Below are positions 25,530 to 32,919 of a stretch of 32,919 nt of DNA, piece after piece. A program made the position numbers and the translations under genes. The stretch comes from an uncultured Prolixibacteraceae bacterium (GTDB lineage: Bacteria; Bacteroidota; Bacteroidia; Bacteroidales; Prolixibacteraceae), in contig CAILJH010000133.1 in NCBI GenBank assembly GCA_903834475.1, positions 1 through 32,919 of the forward strand. Reading direction: 5' to 3'. The notes below the pieces were generated by a model. It had not been told where the DNA came from and made no database searches. It saw nothing but the letters and a program-made list of their open reading frames with translations. Every line of letters starts with the position of its first letter. Position 1 is the first letter of the stretch.

Positions 25530-26810
25530 TTAACGGTAAGAAGGTTCTGATGCTTTTGGCTCGCCTTCAAAAGTCAACTCAATAACACACAGAAAAGGAT
25601 CAGGTGCAGTTTGAGGTAAGTCGTGCAGCCAAACGCGGTCGCCTTTTTGCTCGATCCGTGCAAATTGACCGGTTGCCAGCAAACAGGCCGATTTTACCTG
25701 ACTCCCGCACCAGGCAAGCGGCACGGTCGATCCCGGCCACCGCTGAATCATGAGATAAACCTTATTATTTACGCGGGTTGCAAATCCCAGATTTGCTGCA
25801 ACTATCGGTGAAGGACCTGCTCCATAAATCGCTTTGCCATTCATCTGCATCCATTTTCCAATCAATTTCAGAATTTCATCTTGCTCAACAGGTATTGTAC
25901 CTTTACCATCAGGACTGACGTTCAGTAAAAAATTACCACTTTGTGAAGCACAGGAAGCGAGCAACCGAAGTATTTCATTAACCGGCTTGTAGTTTCGGTC
26001 ATTTGGTGCGTATCCCCAGGTTCGGTTCATGCAGAAGCATGATTCCCAAGGACGTGGCTGTGCAGCCACAACATTTTCCGGAGTCGCAAAATCACCGGGA
26101 AGGCCAGACCGGTCGTTGATCAGAATATCGGGCTGAAGTTTCCGGGCCAATTCCAACAATTCTTCCGAATGCCAGCCTTCCGGACCATCAACCGTCAAAC
26201 CATCGAACCACAAAATATCCACCTTTCCATAATTTGTCAAAAGTTCCCGAACCTGATCCCTTGCCTGATCTGCAAGTAATTTCATTGTCGGGGCATTTAC
26301 CGGGGAACCTTGTGGTAAAACTCCGGGGAAATGCCAGTCCTGAAGGGAATAATAGAAACCCATGCGCATTCCGGCCTCGTGACAGGCATCCGCAAATTCT
26401 TTGATCAGATCGCGTTTGGCTCCTGTTTTTGATGCAGTAAAATCAGAAACCTTGCTATCGAAAAGGCAAAATCCATCGTGATGCCGCGTCGTCAGAACAA
26501 CATATTTCATACCTGCAGCTTTGGCTTTTGCAACCCACTCTTTCGGATTGTATTTCTGCGGATTAAACTGATCAGCCAGCAAAGCATATTCCGAAAAAGG
26601 AATGTGTTCCTGGTACATCAGCCATTCGCCGCGTCCGGGAGCAGAATACACGCCCCAATGGATAAACATGCCAAATCTGGCATCCGTCCACCATTTGGTT
26701 TTAATATGATCTGATTCATTACTAGTGGTTGGCACACTATATTGGGCATCGGAATTGCTTATCAGAGAAGTAAAAAATAGTACGAGAACAAACAGTTTGA
26801 ATAGCTTCAT
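25530..26810 (-). CDS. GH29-family alpha-L-fucosidase, secreted
   Basis: 426-residue enzyme with a signal peptide (1-22, ending SDAQ). The GH29 signature motifs are present in order: KWWTDARFGMFIHWGVYS near the N-terminus, MKYVVLTTRHHDGFCLFDS, and VDILWFDG with the nucleophile Asp203. A short C-terminal beta domain follows (AIYGAGPSP onward). The length fits the shorter GH29 enzymes without an added CBM. It should release terminal alpha-L-fucose; linkage preference and the acid/base residue cannot be fixed by eye. Start 26810 is used because the in-frame ATG at 26861 adds 17 residues before the signal peptide. It is the first gene of the minus-strand block but is isolated by a 345-base gap from the gene behind, so it may have its own promoter. 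Confidence 0.95.
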   Translation of the reverse strand: MKLFKLFVLVLFFTSLISNSDAQYSVPTTSNESDHIKTKWWTDARFGMFIHWGVYSAPGRGEWLMYQEHIPFSEYALLADQFNPQKYNPKEWVAKAKAAGMKYVVLTTRHHDGFCLFDSKVSDFTASKTGAKRDLIKEFADACHEAGMRMGFYYSLQDWHFPGVLPQGSPVNAPTMKLLADQARDQVRELLTNYGKVDILWFDGLTVDGPEGWHSEELLELARKLQPDILINDRSGLPGDFATPENVVAAQPRPWESCFCMNRTWGYAPNDRNYKPVNEILRLLASCASQSGNFLLNVSPDGKGTIPVEQDEILKLIGKWMQMNGKAIYGAGPSPIVAANLGFATRVNNKVYLMIQRWPGSTVPLAWCGSQVKSACLLATGQFARIEQKGDRVWLHDLPQTAPDPFLCVIELTFEGEPKASEPSYR

Positions 26811-26938
26811 TGGAATAATTTTTAAAGGCTGATTAGCTCTTAGTAAAGTTTTGTCAAACATCGTATTGATCTTTCAACCGAAAAAACTAAAAAACATTGG
26901 TAATTTCAGATTTGAGTCGACTCTAAAAAGTTCATTTT

Positions 26939-27032
26939 TGCCACAAAGGCACGAAGACTCGAAGTTATATTATGATTAAAATATTGTATTGCAAGGCTTT
27001 GTGAATCTTTGTGTCATAGTGACTTAGTGGCA
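26939..27032. repeat. Inverted repeat with 8-bp internal period
   Basis: The left arm begins tgccacaaaggcacgaagac (26939-26958). The right arm ends at 27032 and, on the other strand, begins tgccactaagtcactatgac. The arms match at tgccac and share the cAC.AAG 8-base rhythm rather than exact sequence. About 36 AT-rich bases separate them. Such CACAAAG/CACTAAG arrays recur between genes in Bacteroidota as far as I know. No gene is visible in 26862-27174 apart from this and the terminator of rny. Confidence 0.65.
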
Positions 27033-27110
27033 TTTTGTTGTTTTAGGGTTTTCGCTATAAACTCAGATTTAGAAATGAATATTTTTTTTCTGAATCGGAG
27101 CACAAATTAA

Positions 27111-27144
27111 GAAAAAAGGCCATCCGTCGGTTGACAAATGGCCT
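27111..27144 (-). terminator. Rho-independent terminator of rny
   Basis: On the minus strand a 7-bp stem aggccat/atggcct with a 14-nt loop is followed by a run of six T. It lies 30 bases after the rny stop codon. Confidence 0.8.
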
Positions 27145-27174
27145 CTGCTTTATTTCTGAAAATTAGATTAAAAT

Positions 27175-28728
27175 CTACTTTGCATAGCTGATAGCGCGCA
27201 TTTCACGAATCACAGTAACCTTGATCTGACCCGGATAAGTCATTTCGTCCTGAATACGCTTGGCAATATCAAAAGACAATTGTTCGGATTCCTTATCGCC
27301 AATTTTGTCGCTTCCTACTATAACGCGCAATTCGCGTCCGGCCTGAATAGCATAGGTTTTCAGAACTCCCGGATACGAAAGTGCCAGTTCTTCCAAGGTT
27401 TTCAGACGTTTGATGTATGATTCAACCACTTCGCGGCGGGCACCTGGACGGGCTCCTGAAATGGCATCACAGACCTGAACAATCGGTGCCAGCAAGGTGG
27501 TCATTTCCACTTCGTCGTGATGAGCTCCAATGGCATTGCAGATATCCGGTTTTTCCTTGAAACGCTCGGCAAGCTTCATACCCAGAACTGCATGCGGCAA
27601 TTCCGGCTCATCGTCTGGCACTTTACCAATATCGTGCAATAGTCCGGCACGCTTGGCAGCTTTGGCATTCAGGCCCAACTCAGTAGCCATGATGGCGCAA
27701 AGATTCGCTACTTCACGCGAGTGCTGCAGCAAATTCTGTCCATATGACGAACGGTATTTCATTTTACCAATCATCCTGATTAGTTCAGGATGCAAACCGT
27801 GAACGCCCAAATCGATAGTGGTCCGTTTACCTGTTTCAATAATTTCTTCTTCAACCTGTTTGCGAACTTTCTCAACAACTTCCTCGATACGGGCCGGGTG
27901 AATACGTCCGTCTGTGACCAGTTGATGAAGTGCAAGGCGGGCAATTTCGCGGCGAACCGGATCAAATCCCGAAAGTACGATGGCTTCCGGAGTATCATCT
28001 ACAATGATTTCCACTCCTGTAGCAGCTTCCAGAGCACGGATATTACGGCCTTCACGGCCAATGATTCGCCCTTTGATTTCATCACTTTCGATGTGGAAAA
28101 TGGTCACTGAATTTTCAATGGCCGTTTCGGTAGCAACGCGCTGAATGGTTTTTACCACCACTTTTTTGGCTTCTTTATTGGCCGAAAGTTTAGCTTCTTC
28201 CATGATCTCGTTGATGTACGACATGGCTTCAGTCTTTGCTTCATTTTTCAGTGATTCGACCAGCTGGGCTTTTGCTTCATCGGCAGAAAGTCCGGATAAA
28301 GTTTCAAGCTTTTCTAGATGTTTCCGATGAAGGTTTTCAACTTCAGTTTCCTTCTTTTCCAGAAGTTCGAGCTGGTTAGTCAGGTTTTCGCGGATAACGT
28401 CCACTTCATGTTTCGAAGTTTCGAAATCTTTCACCTCACGGGCAAGTTCGTTCCGACGCTGATCAATCGAAGTTTCGCGTTGTTTCAGTTTGGCTTCGAA
28501 GTTGTTAACCTTGATGCTCTTCTCGTTGATGTATTCTTCGTGTTCAGATTTTAACTGGAGAAATTTCTCCTTGGCCTGTAAAATCTTATCCTTTTTAATC
28601 ACTTCGCCCTGAGCTTCCGCTTCAGTAACGATTTTACTCTTTTTGCTTTTCAGAGCAGTGTTCCACATAAAATATGAGAGAACCCCACCTCCCAAAAGGC
28701 CGGCAATTACGTATATTAATACCTCCAT
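27175..28728 (-). CDS. rny: Ribonuclease Y
   Basis: 517-residue membrane-bound endoribonuclease that starts mRNA decay. The N-terminal helix is at about 3-22, followed by a long coiled coil (about 28-200). The KH domain carries GRIIGREG at 220-227, and the HD phosphohydrolase domain has His336 in QHSREVA and His365-Asp366 in LLHDIGK. Length and architecture match the family closely, and the C-terminus ends in the usual [12 protein letters not shown]. It is the downstream gene of a coiled-coil/zapA/rny series, separated from zapA by a structured hairpin (28757-28828) that may terminate or process the upstream transcript. Confidence 0.97.
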   Translation of the reverse strand: MEVLIYVIAGLLGGGVLSYFMWNTALKSKKSKIVTEAEAQGEVIKKDKILQAKEKFLQLKSEHEEYINEKSIKVNNFEAKLKQRETSIDQRRNELAREVKDFETSKHEVDVIRENLTNQLELLEKKETEVENLHRKHLEKLETLSGLSADEAKAQLVESLKNEAKTEAMSYINEIMEEAKLSANKEAKKVVVKTIQRVATETAIENSVTIFHIESDEIKGRIIGREGRNIRALEAATGVEIIVDDTPEAIVLSGFDPVRREIARLALHQLVTDGRIHPARIEEVVEKVRKQVEEEIIETGKRTTIDLGVHGLHPELIRMIGKMKYRSSYGQNLLQHSREVANLCAIMATELGLNAKAAKRAGLLHDIGKVPDDEPELPHAVLGMKLAERFKEKPDICNAIGAHHDEVEMTTLLAPIVQVCDAISGARPGARREVVESYIKRLKTLEELALSYPGVLKTYAIQAGRELRVIVGSDKIGDKESEQLSFDIAKRIQDEMTYPGQIKVTVIREMRAISYAK

Positions 28729-28756
28729 TTGTTATATTATTAAACTTGTTTATATT

Positions 28757-28828
28757 AAAAAAACCCGCATTTCTGATTCAAAAACCGGGCACTCCTGAGA
28801 ATACCGGTAGTTAAATTAAAAATGCGGG
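28757..28828 (-). ncRNA. Structured hairpin between zapA and rny: terminator or small RNA 3' end
   Basis: Read on the minus strand, a 9-bp closing stem (cccgcattt/aaatgcggg) is followed by a run of seven T. Inside is a wide AU-rich internal loop of about 11 nt on each side, then an apical 5-bp stem accgg/ccggt (28784-28788 with 28804-28808) with a 15-nt loop. It works as a terminator for zapA on this evidence. The internal bubble is larger than a terminator needs, so a stable small RNA is possible. No Rfam family can be assigned by eye. Confidence 0.5.
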
Positions 28829-28849
28829 CTATCGAACCGATGATAAAAT

Positions 28850-29143
28850 TTATTCCTTCAATAACAAATAATCACCCAAATCTTCATCAAGTTTCTTCAA
28901 CTCATCAAACATTGGCGATTGATTAACTTGTTCTTCCAATTCAATAGTTTTCAAAACAAATTGAAACGCAGTCATCGCAAGCATATCCTGCGAATCGCTT
29001 TTGACATACCTTTGACGGTACTGAAGAACAATATCGTTTATTATTTTGGCAGCTTTCCTATGTCTCTCCTCAAACTCCCTGTCAACCTTTAACGGATATG
29101 TTCGTCCGTCAATCTTAATATTTATGGAAAGCTTCTCTGTCAT
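28850..29143 (-). CDS. zapA: Cell division protein ZapA
   Basis: 97-residue FtsZ-associated protein. The N-terminal beta segment KLSINIKIDGRTYPLKV with the R-T-Y-P-L signature is followed by a helix (EFEERHRKAAKIINDIV) and a coiled-coil C-terminus, the standard ZapA layout and size. ZapA cross-links FtsZ filaments in the cytoplasm. It lies 11 bases behind the small coiled-coil gene, suggesting co-translation or at least co-transcription, and ahead of rny. The MLAMTAFQFV segment fits the tetramer helix. Confidence 0.93.
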   Translation of the reverse strand: MTEKLSINIKIDGRTYPLKVDREFEERHRKAAKIINDIVLQYRQRYVKSDSQDMLAMTAFQFVLKTIELEEQVNQSPMFDELKKLDEDLGDYLLLKE

Positions 29144-29154
29144 TTATCTGTGTA

Positions 29155-29448
29155 TTACTTGTTTAAAAGAGCAATACATTTATCAATTTCCCGCACTATT
29201 TTTTGTATTCTGTTTTTTGCATCTTTATTTTCATCATCCGACGCAACCAACATTTTTGCTAATTTCAAATTTTCGTATTTCTTCTGAAGTAAACTATTTT
29301 CCTGACGAATCTGGCTGATGTTTTTCTCCAGGTCTCCAATTTTTCCATGCAATTGGTTTTTCTCCTGCTTAAGTGCTTCGTTTTTAGCGATGATCTGCTT
29401 CACTTTGGCCTTAAAATCTACCAGCAAATTCTTCTCCTGATCAGTCAT
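29155..29448 (-). CDS. Small coiled-coil protein upstream of zapA
   Basis: 97-residue cytoplasmic protein, almost entirely helical with heptad-like leucines and isoleucines (residues about 15-70: LKQEKNQLHGKIGDLEKNI, IRQENSLLQKKYENLKL). There is no signal peptide or catalytic motif. Its tight link to zapA suggests a cell-division partner, functionally comparable to ZapB, but this is inference from position and coiled-coil form only. I know of no named family to give it. Confidence 0.8.
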   Translation of the reverse strand: MTDQEKNLLVDFKAKVKQIIAKNEALKQEKNQLHGKIGDLEKNISQIRQENSLLQKKYENLKLAKMLVASDDENKDAKNRIQKIVREIDKCIALLNK

Positions 29449-29663
29449 TTTAGTCTACTTTCACCCGAAAACAAATCCTTTATTATTTGTAAGAAACATG
29501 AACCAATGAAACTCTTTCCATTACATCAAGACATGTTTCATCGACAAAATTAACATTTTTGACCAATACAAGAAATTTGCATTCACTTTATTTCGTTTGA
29601 AACAAAAATAGATCCTGTTAAGGCACAAATAAGTTTTATATTTTCGCAGTCCAAACCTGACAC

Positions 29664-31385
29664 ATGAAACAACTTTTAAATATTCTGCTTTTTCTGTCCA
29701 TCGGGCTTTCTGTCCGTTCGCAGCATCTTGATCCAATTGATCCCAACTACTTTGCTGCACCGCTAAAAATACCATTTTTTCTGGCCGGAAATTTTGGAGA
29801 ATTGCGACCCAATCACTTTCATGCCGGAATTGACATAAAAACCCAGGGTAAAACCGGGCTTCCGGTTTATGCTGCAGCAGCTGGATACATTTCAAAAATA
29901 ACCATTTCGCCGACAGGATACGGCAATGCCATTTACATTAACCATCCGAATGGAACCACCACCGTTTATGGTCATCTCGAAAGCTTTGCGCCTCAGGTTG
30001 AAGAATACATCCGCAAAATTCAATACGAAAAGGAAGTTTTTGCCATCGAACAAGAGATTCCGGAAGGAACATTTCCAATAAAGAAAGGCGATCAAATTGC
30101 GAAAAGCGGCAATGCCGGAAGTTCCGGTGGTCCGCATTTACATTTCGAAATCCGACGCACGAAGGAACAAATCGTACTGAATCCACTCTTGTTTCATATG
30201 CCGGTAAAAGACAATATCAGACCAACAATTCAAGCGATAATGGTTTATCCAATTTCAGACGATGCAACGGTTTCCGGAAAGCAGATTGCACAACGATTCG
30301 AAACAGTTTTGGCCGGAAATGCATATCAGATAAAGGCAAATCCAAGCATTCAGGTTTATGGAAAAATTGGTTTTGGAATACAATCGGTTGATATGCTTGA
30401 TGGAAACCCGAACAAATGTGGCATCTATTCCCTGAAACTTAGCGTTGACGGTGAGTTGATATATTCATTTACGATGGATGACTTTCCACAGGACGGATCA
30501 AAATATATTAATTCACATTTGGATTATGAACGGGCAATGCGCACAGGCCAGCGACTATACCGCACATGGCTTCAGCCGGGAAACAAGCTGAATATATATG
30601 AAACGGTGGAAAAACGTGGAATCTATAAAGCCACCGACGACAAGTTGCATCAGGTGAAATATGAAATTACTGATGCCTATGGAAATGCAACAAGCCTGAA
30701 ATTTCAAATTCAATCGAAAGAAATTAAAACCATAACTTCGGAAGCAAAAGGTGAAGAATTTAAATACAACCGGAACAACCGCATCCGGAATGAAGAGCTT
30801 GAGTTTTCTGTTCCGGAAGGTGCTTTGTATGATGATGTCTATTTTATCTATTCGCGCAAACCGTCACTACAGAAATTCTATTCTCCGGTTTATCAGCTTC
30901 ACAATTCCTTGGTACCATTGCATTTTGCCTGTACCTTGCGAATAAAAGCAGGTAATCTTCCAGCGAACCTTCAGGATAAAGCCATGTTGGCACAAATTGA
31001 CCCGGCAACAGGCAAAATATATTCGGCAACAGGCAAATATGTTGACGGATGGGTGGAAGGAAATATAAAAATATTGGGAAACTACACGATTGCAGTTGAC
31101 AATGTTGCCCCGAAAATCACATCTTTGAGCATTGGAACAAAAAAACCTCAGAAAATTACCAACGAGTTGAAATTCAAAGTAACCGACAATCTTTCAGGCA
31201 TTGAAACTTTCCGGGGAACGATTGATGGGAAATGGGTGTTATTTGAATACGATGCGAAGAACAATTTACTCAGCTATACGTTTGATAAAGCGAGATTTCA
31301 GTTCAATAAAAATCATTCGCTGATTCTTGAAGTTACTGATTTTAAAGGCAACACAAGTACGTACAAGGCTAACTTTCACAAATAA
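29664..31385 (+). CDS. M23-family metallopeptidase (LytM-like), secreted
   Basis: 573-residue protein with signal peptide 1-19 (ends VRSQ). The M23 domain lies at about 40-165. Zinc ligands are visible as His53-x3-Asp57 in HFHAGIDI and HLH at 158-160 in GGPHLHFEIR; the conserved YGHL segment comes between. An insertion of about 40 residues (VEEYIRKIQYEKEVFAIEQ region) separates YGHL from the last motif. About 400 C-terminal residues are beta-rich, without a named domain I can assign (for example DNVAPKITSLSIG, an Ig-like strand). It should cut peptidoglycan cross-links or act as a regulator of such enzymes. Its stop codon overlaps the start of anmK by one base (taatg), implying translational coupling and a common role in cell-wall turnover. 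Confidence 0.93.
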   Translation: MKQLLNILLFLSIGLSVRSQHLDPIDPNYFAAPLKIPFFLAGNFGELRPNHFHAGIDIKTQGKTGLPVYAAAAGYISKITISPTGYGNAIYINHPNGTTTVYGHLESFAPQVEEYIRKIQYEKEVFAIEQEIPEGTFPIKKGDQIAKSGNAGSSGGPHLHFEIRRTKEQIVLNPLLFHMPVKDNIRPTIQAIMVYPISDDATVSGKQIAQRFETVLAGNAYQIKANPSIQVYGKIGFGIQSVDMLDGNPNKCGIYSLKLSVDGELIYSFTMDDFPQDGSKYINSHLDYERAMRTGQRLYRTWLQPGNKLNIYETVEKRGIYKATDDKLHQVKYEITDAYGNATSLKFQIQSKEIKTITSEAKGEEFKYNRNNRIRNEELEFSVPEGALYDDVYFIYSRKPSLQKFYSPVYQLHNSLVPLHFACTLRIKAGNLPANLQDKAMLAQIDPATGKIYSATGKYVDGWVEGNIKILGNYTIAVDNVAPKITSLSIGTKKPQKITNELKFKVTDNLSGIETFRGTIDGKWVLFEYDAKNNLLSYTFDKARFQFNKNHSLILEVTDFKGNTSTYKANFHK

Positions 31386-32440
31386 TGAAAACCTATCTGA
31401 GTATCGGATGTATGTCGGGGACCTCGCTGGATGGTCTTGATTTGGTTGCCTGCAAGCTAAGCTTCGATTCATCCTGGAAATTCGAATTACTGAAAGCAGT
31501 TACAATTCCATATTCACACAAATGGGTTAGTAAACTTTCCAATGCTGCCGAATTGAATGCCCTCGATCTGGCCTTGCTAAATAACGAATACGGCAAATTT
31601 ATCGGGAAACAGGTCGCTGAATTCTGTTCTGACATCCCCGAAAAGCCTGACCTGGTTTCCTCACACGGACACACCGTTTTTCACCGGCCACAGGAAAGAC
31701 TCACACTTCAGATTGGAAACGGTGCAACAATCGTCGCATATTCAGGATTGCCGACGGCCTGCGATTTCAGGAGTATGGATGTTGCCCTAAAAGGTCAGGG
31801 AGCACCTTTGGTGCCCATTGGCGATGAACTGTTGTTCGGCCAATTTGAAATTTGCCTGAATCTGGGTGGAATAGCCAACGTTTCATTCCGAGAAGAAAAC
31901 GAGCGCCGGGCCTTTGACATTTGCCCGGTGAATATGGCATTAAACCATTTTATCAGTGAATTGGGTTACGAATATGATTTGGATGGTAATCTGGGTCGAT
32001 CTGGAAAAGTCCAGGAGGAATTGCTAACTCTGCTGAATGAGCTGGAATTTTATCAGCAAAAAGGTCCCAAATCAATTGGACGCGAGTGGTTCAAAGAAGA
32101 GTTTCTTCCTCTAATAACTTCGTTTCAGCTTGCTCCGGAAGACATTCTCCGCACCCTTTACGAACACATTTCAGATCAGCTTTCACTTGCGGTTGACCAG
32201 TTTCCGAAAGGTCAGATCCTGATTACCGGAGGTGGCGCCCACAATGTTTTCCTGATCGAATTGTTCAGCGAAAAAACAAAGCATAAAACCATTATTCCTT
32301 CAGCACAGATTATCGATTTTAAGGAAGCAATTATCTTCGCATTGCTCGGGGTTCTCCGGCTCCGAAATGAAGTAAACTGCCTTAAATCAGTGACCGGTTC
32401 AAATCACGACCATTCAGGAGGAGTGATTTATCTTCCCTAA
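31385..32440 (+). CDS. anmK: Anhydro-N-acetylmuramic acid kinase
   Basis: 351-residue cytoplasmic kinase that phosphorylates and opens 1,6-anhydro-MurNAc to MurNAc-6-phosphate in peptidoglycan recycling. The ATP-site signature GCMSGTSLDGLD is at 8-19. The SHGHTVFHRP and ICLNLGGIANVS segments, GQGAPLVPIGD with Asp147 as likely catalytic base, and a late ITGGGAHN motif are all present. Length is close to the usual 360-390, at the short end as is common in Bacteroidota. The ATG overlaps the M23 peptidase stop by one base. Confidence 0.96.
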   Translation: MKTYLSIGCMSGTSLDGLDLVACKLSFDSSWKFELLKAVTIPYSHKWVSKLSNAAELNALDLALLNNEYGKFIGKQVAEFCSDIPEKPDLVSSHGHTVFHRPQERLTLQIGNGATIVAYSGLPTACDFRSMDVALKGQGAPLVPIGDELLFGQFEICLNLGGIANVSFREENERRAFDICPVNMALNHFISELGYEYDLDGNLGRSGKVQEELLTLLNELEFYQQKGPKSIGREWFKEEFLPLITSFQLAPEDILRTLYEHISDQLSLAVDQFPKGQILITGGGAHNVFLIELFSEKTKHKTIIPSAQIIDFKEAIIFALLGVLRLRNEVNCLKSVTGSNHDHSGGVIYLP

Positions 32441-32623
32441 ATTGGATAAACAAAAGATAGTCTGTGTTATCTAAGGTTGCATTAATCAGGTATGGAGCAC
32501 AAAATTATTTACATCTTATCAGGAAAAGGTAATGCAACAAATAGTAGCAGAGAACACCGAAATATAGCTCAGAAAAGTTGTTGCCAGCAAGACCAATAGA
32601 AACTTTGATCAAGAAGAATCGAC

Positions 32624-32919
32624 ATGATAAAAATACACCCGATCATATTTTTTTTCACCCATCACCTCGGTGCAAAAATGACATCTTTGCAGGAAGAAAC
32701 CATTTTAAACGCCTATAAAAAAGAAAGTTTAGAGAAGAAAACACTTTTGTTCAGGCAGGGAGATGCAAATACCAGGCACTATATCATTGAAAAAGGTCTG
32801 TTACGTTTGTTTTTAATTGACCCAAAAGGGAAAGAAATAAATATATTATTTGCGAAAGAAAATCAGGTTATTGGTGATTTATCCACTCCTGAGCCTACTA
32901 ATTTTTACCTGGAAACGAC
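32624..32919 (+). CDS. Crp/Fnr-family transcriptional regulator, N-terminal part (cut by window end)
   Basis: An open frame of 98 complete codons runs off the end without a stop. It shows the cyclic-nucleotide-binding-like fold of Crp/Fnr proteins: KKTLLFRQGDANTRHYIIEKG, GLLRLFLIDPKGKEINILF, and VIGDL. The DNA-binding helix-turn-helix would lie beyond the window. An internal ATG at 32678 (MTSLQEET) is an alternative start; the first 18 residues are unusually hydrophobic. The 183 bases between anmK and this gene contain only a spaced 9-bp inverted repeat (gttgcatta at 32476-32484, taatgcaac at 32530-32538). The ligand and target genes are unknown. Confidence 0.85.
   Translation, partial: MIKIHPIIFFFTHHLGAKMTSLQEETILNAYKKESLEKKTLLFRQGDANTRHYIIEKGLLRLFLIDPKGKEINILFAKENQVIGDLSTPEPTNFYLET

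Noticed and set aside
29596..29644. Possible promoter (TTTG plus tatatttt) before the M23 peptidase
   Set aside because: The spacing between the boxes is well over the usual 19-21 bases and the second box is imperfect.
32441..32623. tRNA or riboswitch between anmK and the Crp/Fnr-type gene
   Set aside because: No cloverleaf or conserved aptamer core can be drawn; only a 9-bp inverted repeat with a 45-base spacer is seen.

Overview
The window reads as chromosomal DNA of a Bacteroidota bacterium. The evidence is a SusC/SusD outer-membrane pair, many lipoproteins with a hydrophobic stretch ending in Cys-Lys/Gln, A-rich gene leaders without strong Shine-Dalgarno sequences, and intergenic palindromes of a kind common in that phylum. 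A member of the Bacteroidales/Marinilabiliales (for example Prolixibacteraceae-like) is my best guess, by inference only.

Positions 241-26810 hold a large PUL-like catabolic locus in two convergent blocks. The plus-strand block runs: PKD lipoprotein, SusC, SusD, strong terminator (6361-6410), PhoPQ-activated pathogenicity-related hydrolase, terminator (7816-7848), exported ADP-ribosylglycohydrolase-fold lipoprotein, ceramidase-like protein 1, membrane-anchored PHP metallohydrolase, a cluster of nested palindromes (12295-12477), ceramidase-like protein 2, and a bidirectional terminator (13834-13870). The minus-strand block, read from its 5' end, runs: GH29 alpha-L-fucosidase, YidR-like DUF3748 lipoprotein, GH16 glycoside hydrolase, YncE-like beta-propeller fused to a phospholipase C/acid phosphatase-type phosphoesterase, ceramidase-like protein 3, two paralogous alpha/beta hydrolases, a second PKD lipoprotein paralogous to the first, and an MFS transporter.

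Almost every enzyme carries a signal peptide, lipobox or single N-terminal membrane anchor. The picture is of import by SusCD followed by envelope hydrolysis of amide, ester, phosphodiester and glycosidic bonds, then uptake through the MFS permease. Three ceramidase-fold proteins plus a phospholipase-like enzyme, a fucosidase and a GH16 make a glycosphingolipid or other glycolipid a reasonable hypothesis. No substrate is proven, and two of the three ceramidase-like proteins appear to have Thr where characterised ceramidases have the nucleophilic Ser. No transcription factor, sigma/anti-sigma pair or hybrid two-component sensor is visible in the locus.

From 27175 onward the window is core chromosome: RNase Y, a structured hairpin, ZapA, a small coiled-coil protein, then (plus strand) an M23 peptidase translationally coupled to AnmK, and a Crp/Fnr-type regulator cut by the window edge. 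The most unusual non-coding feature is the palindrome cluster at 12295-12477. It consists of two inverted copies of an approximately 87-nt, three-hairpin element in which stems vary in a compensatory way while loops and linkers are conserved.
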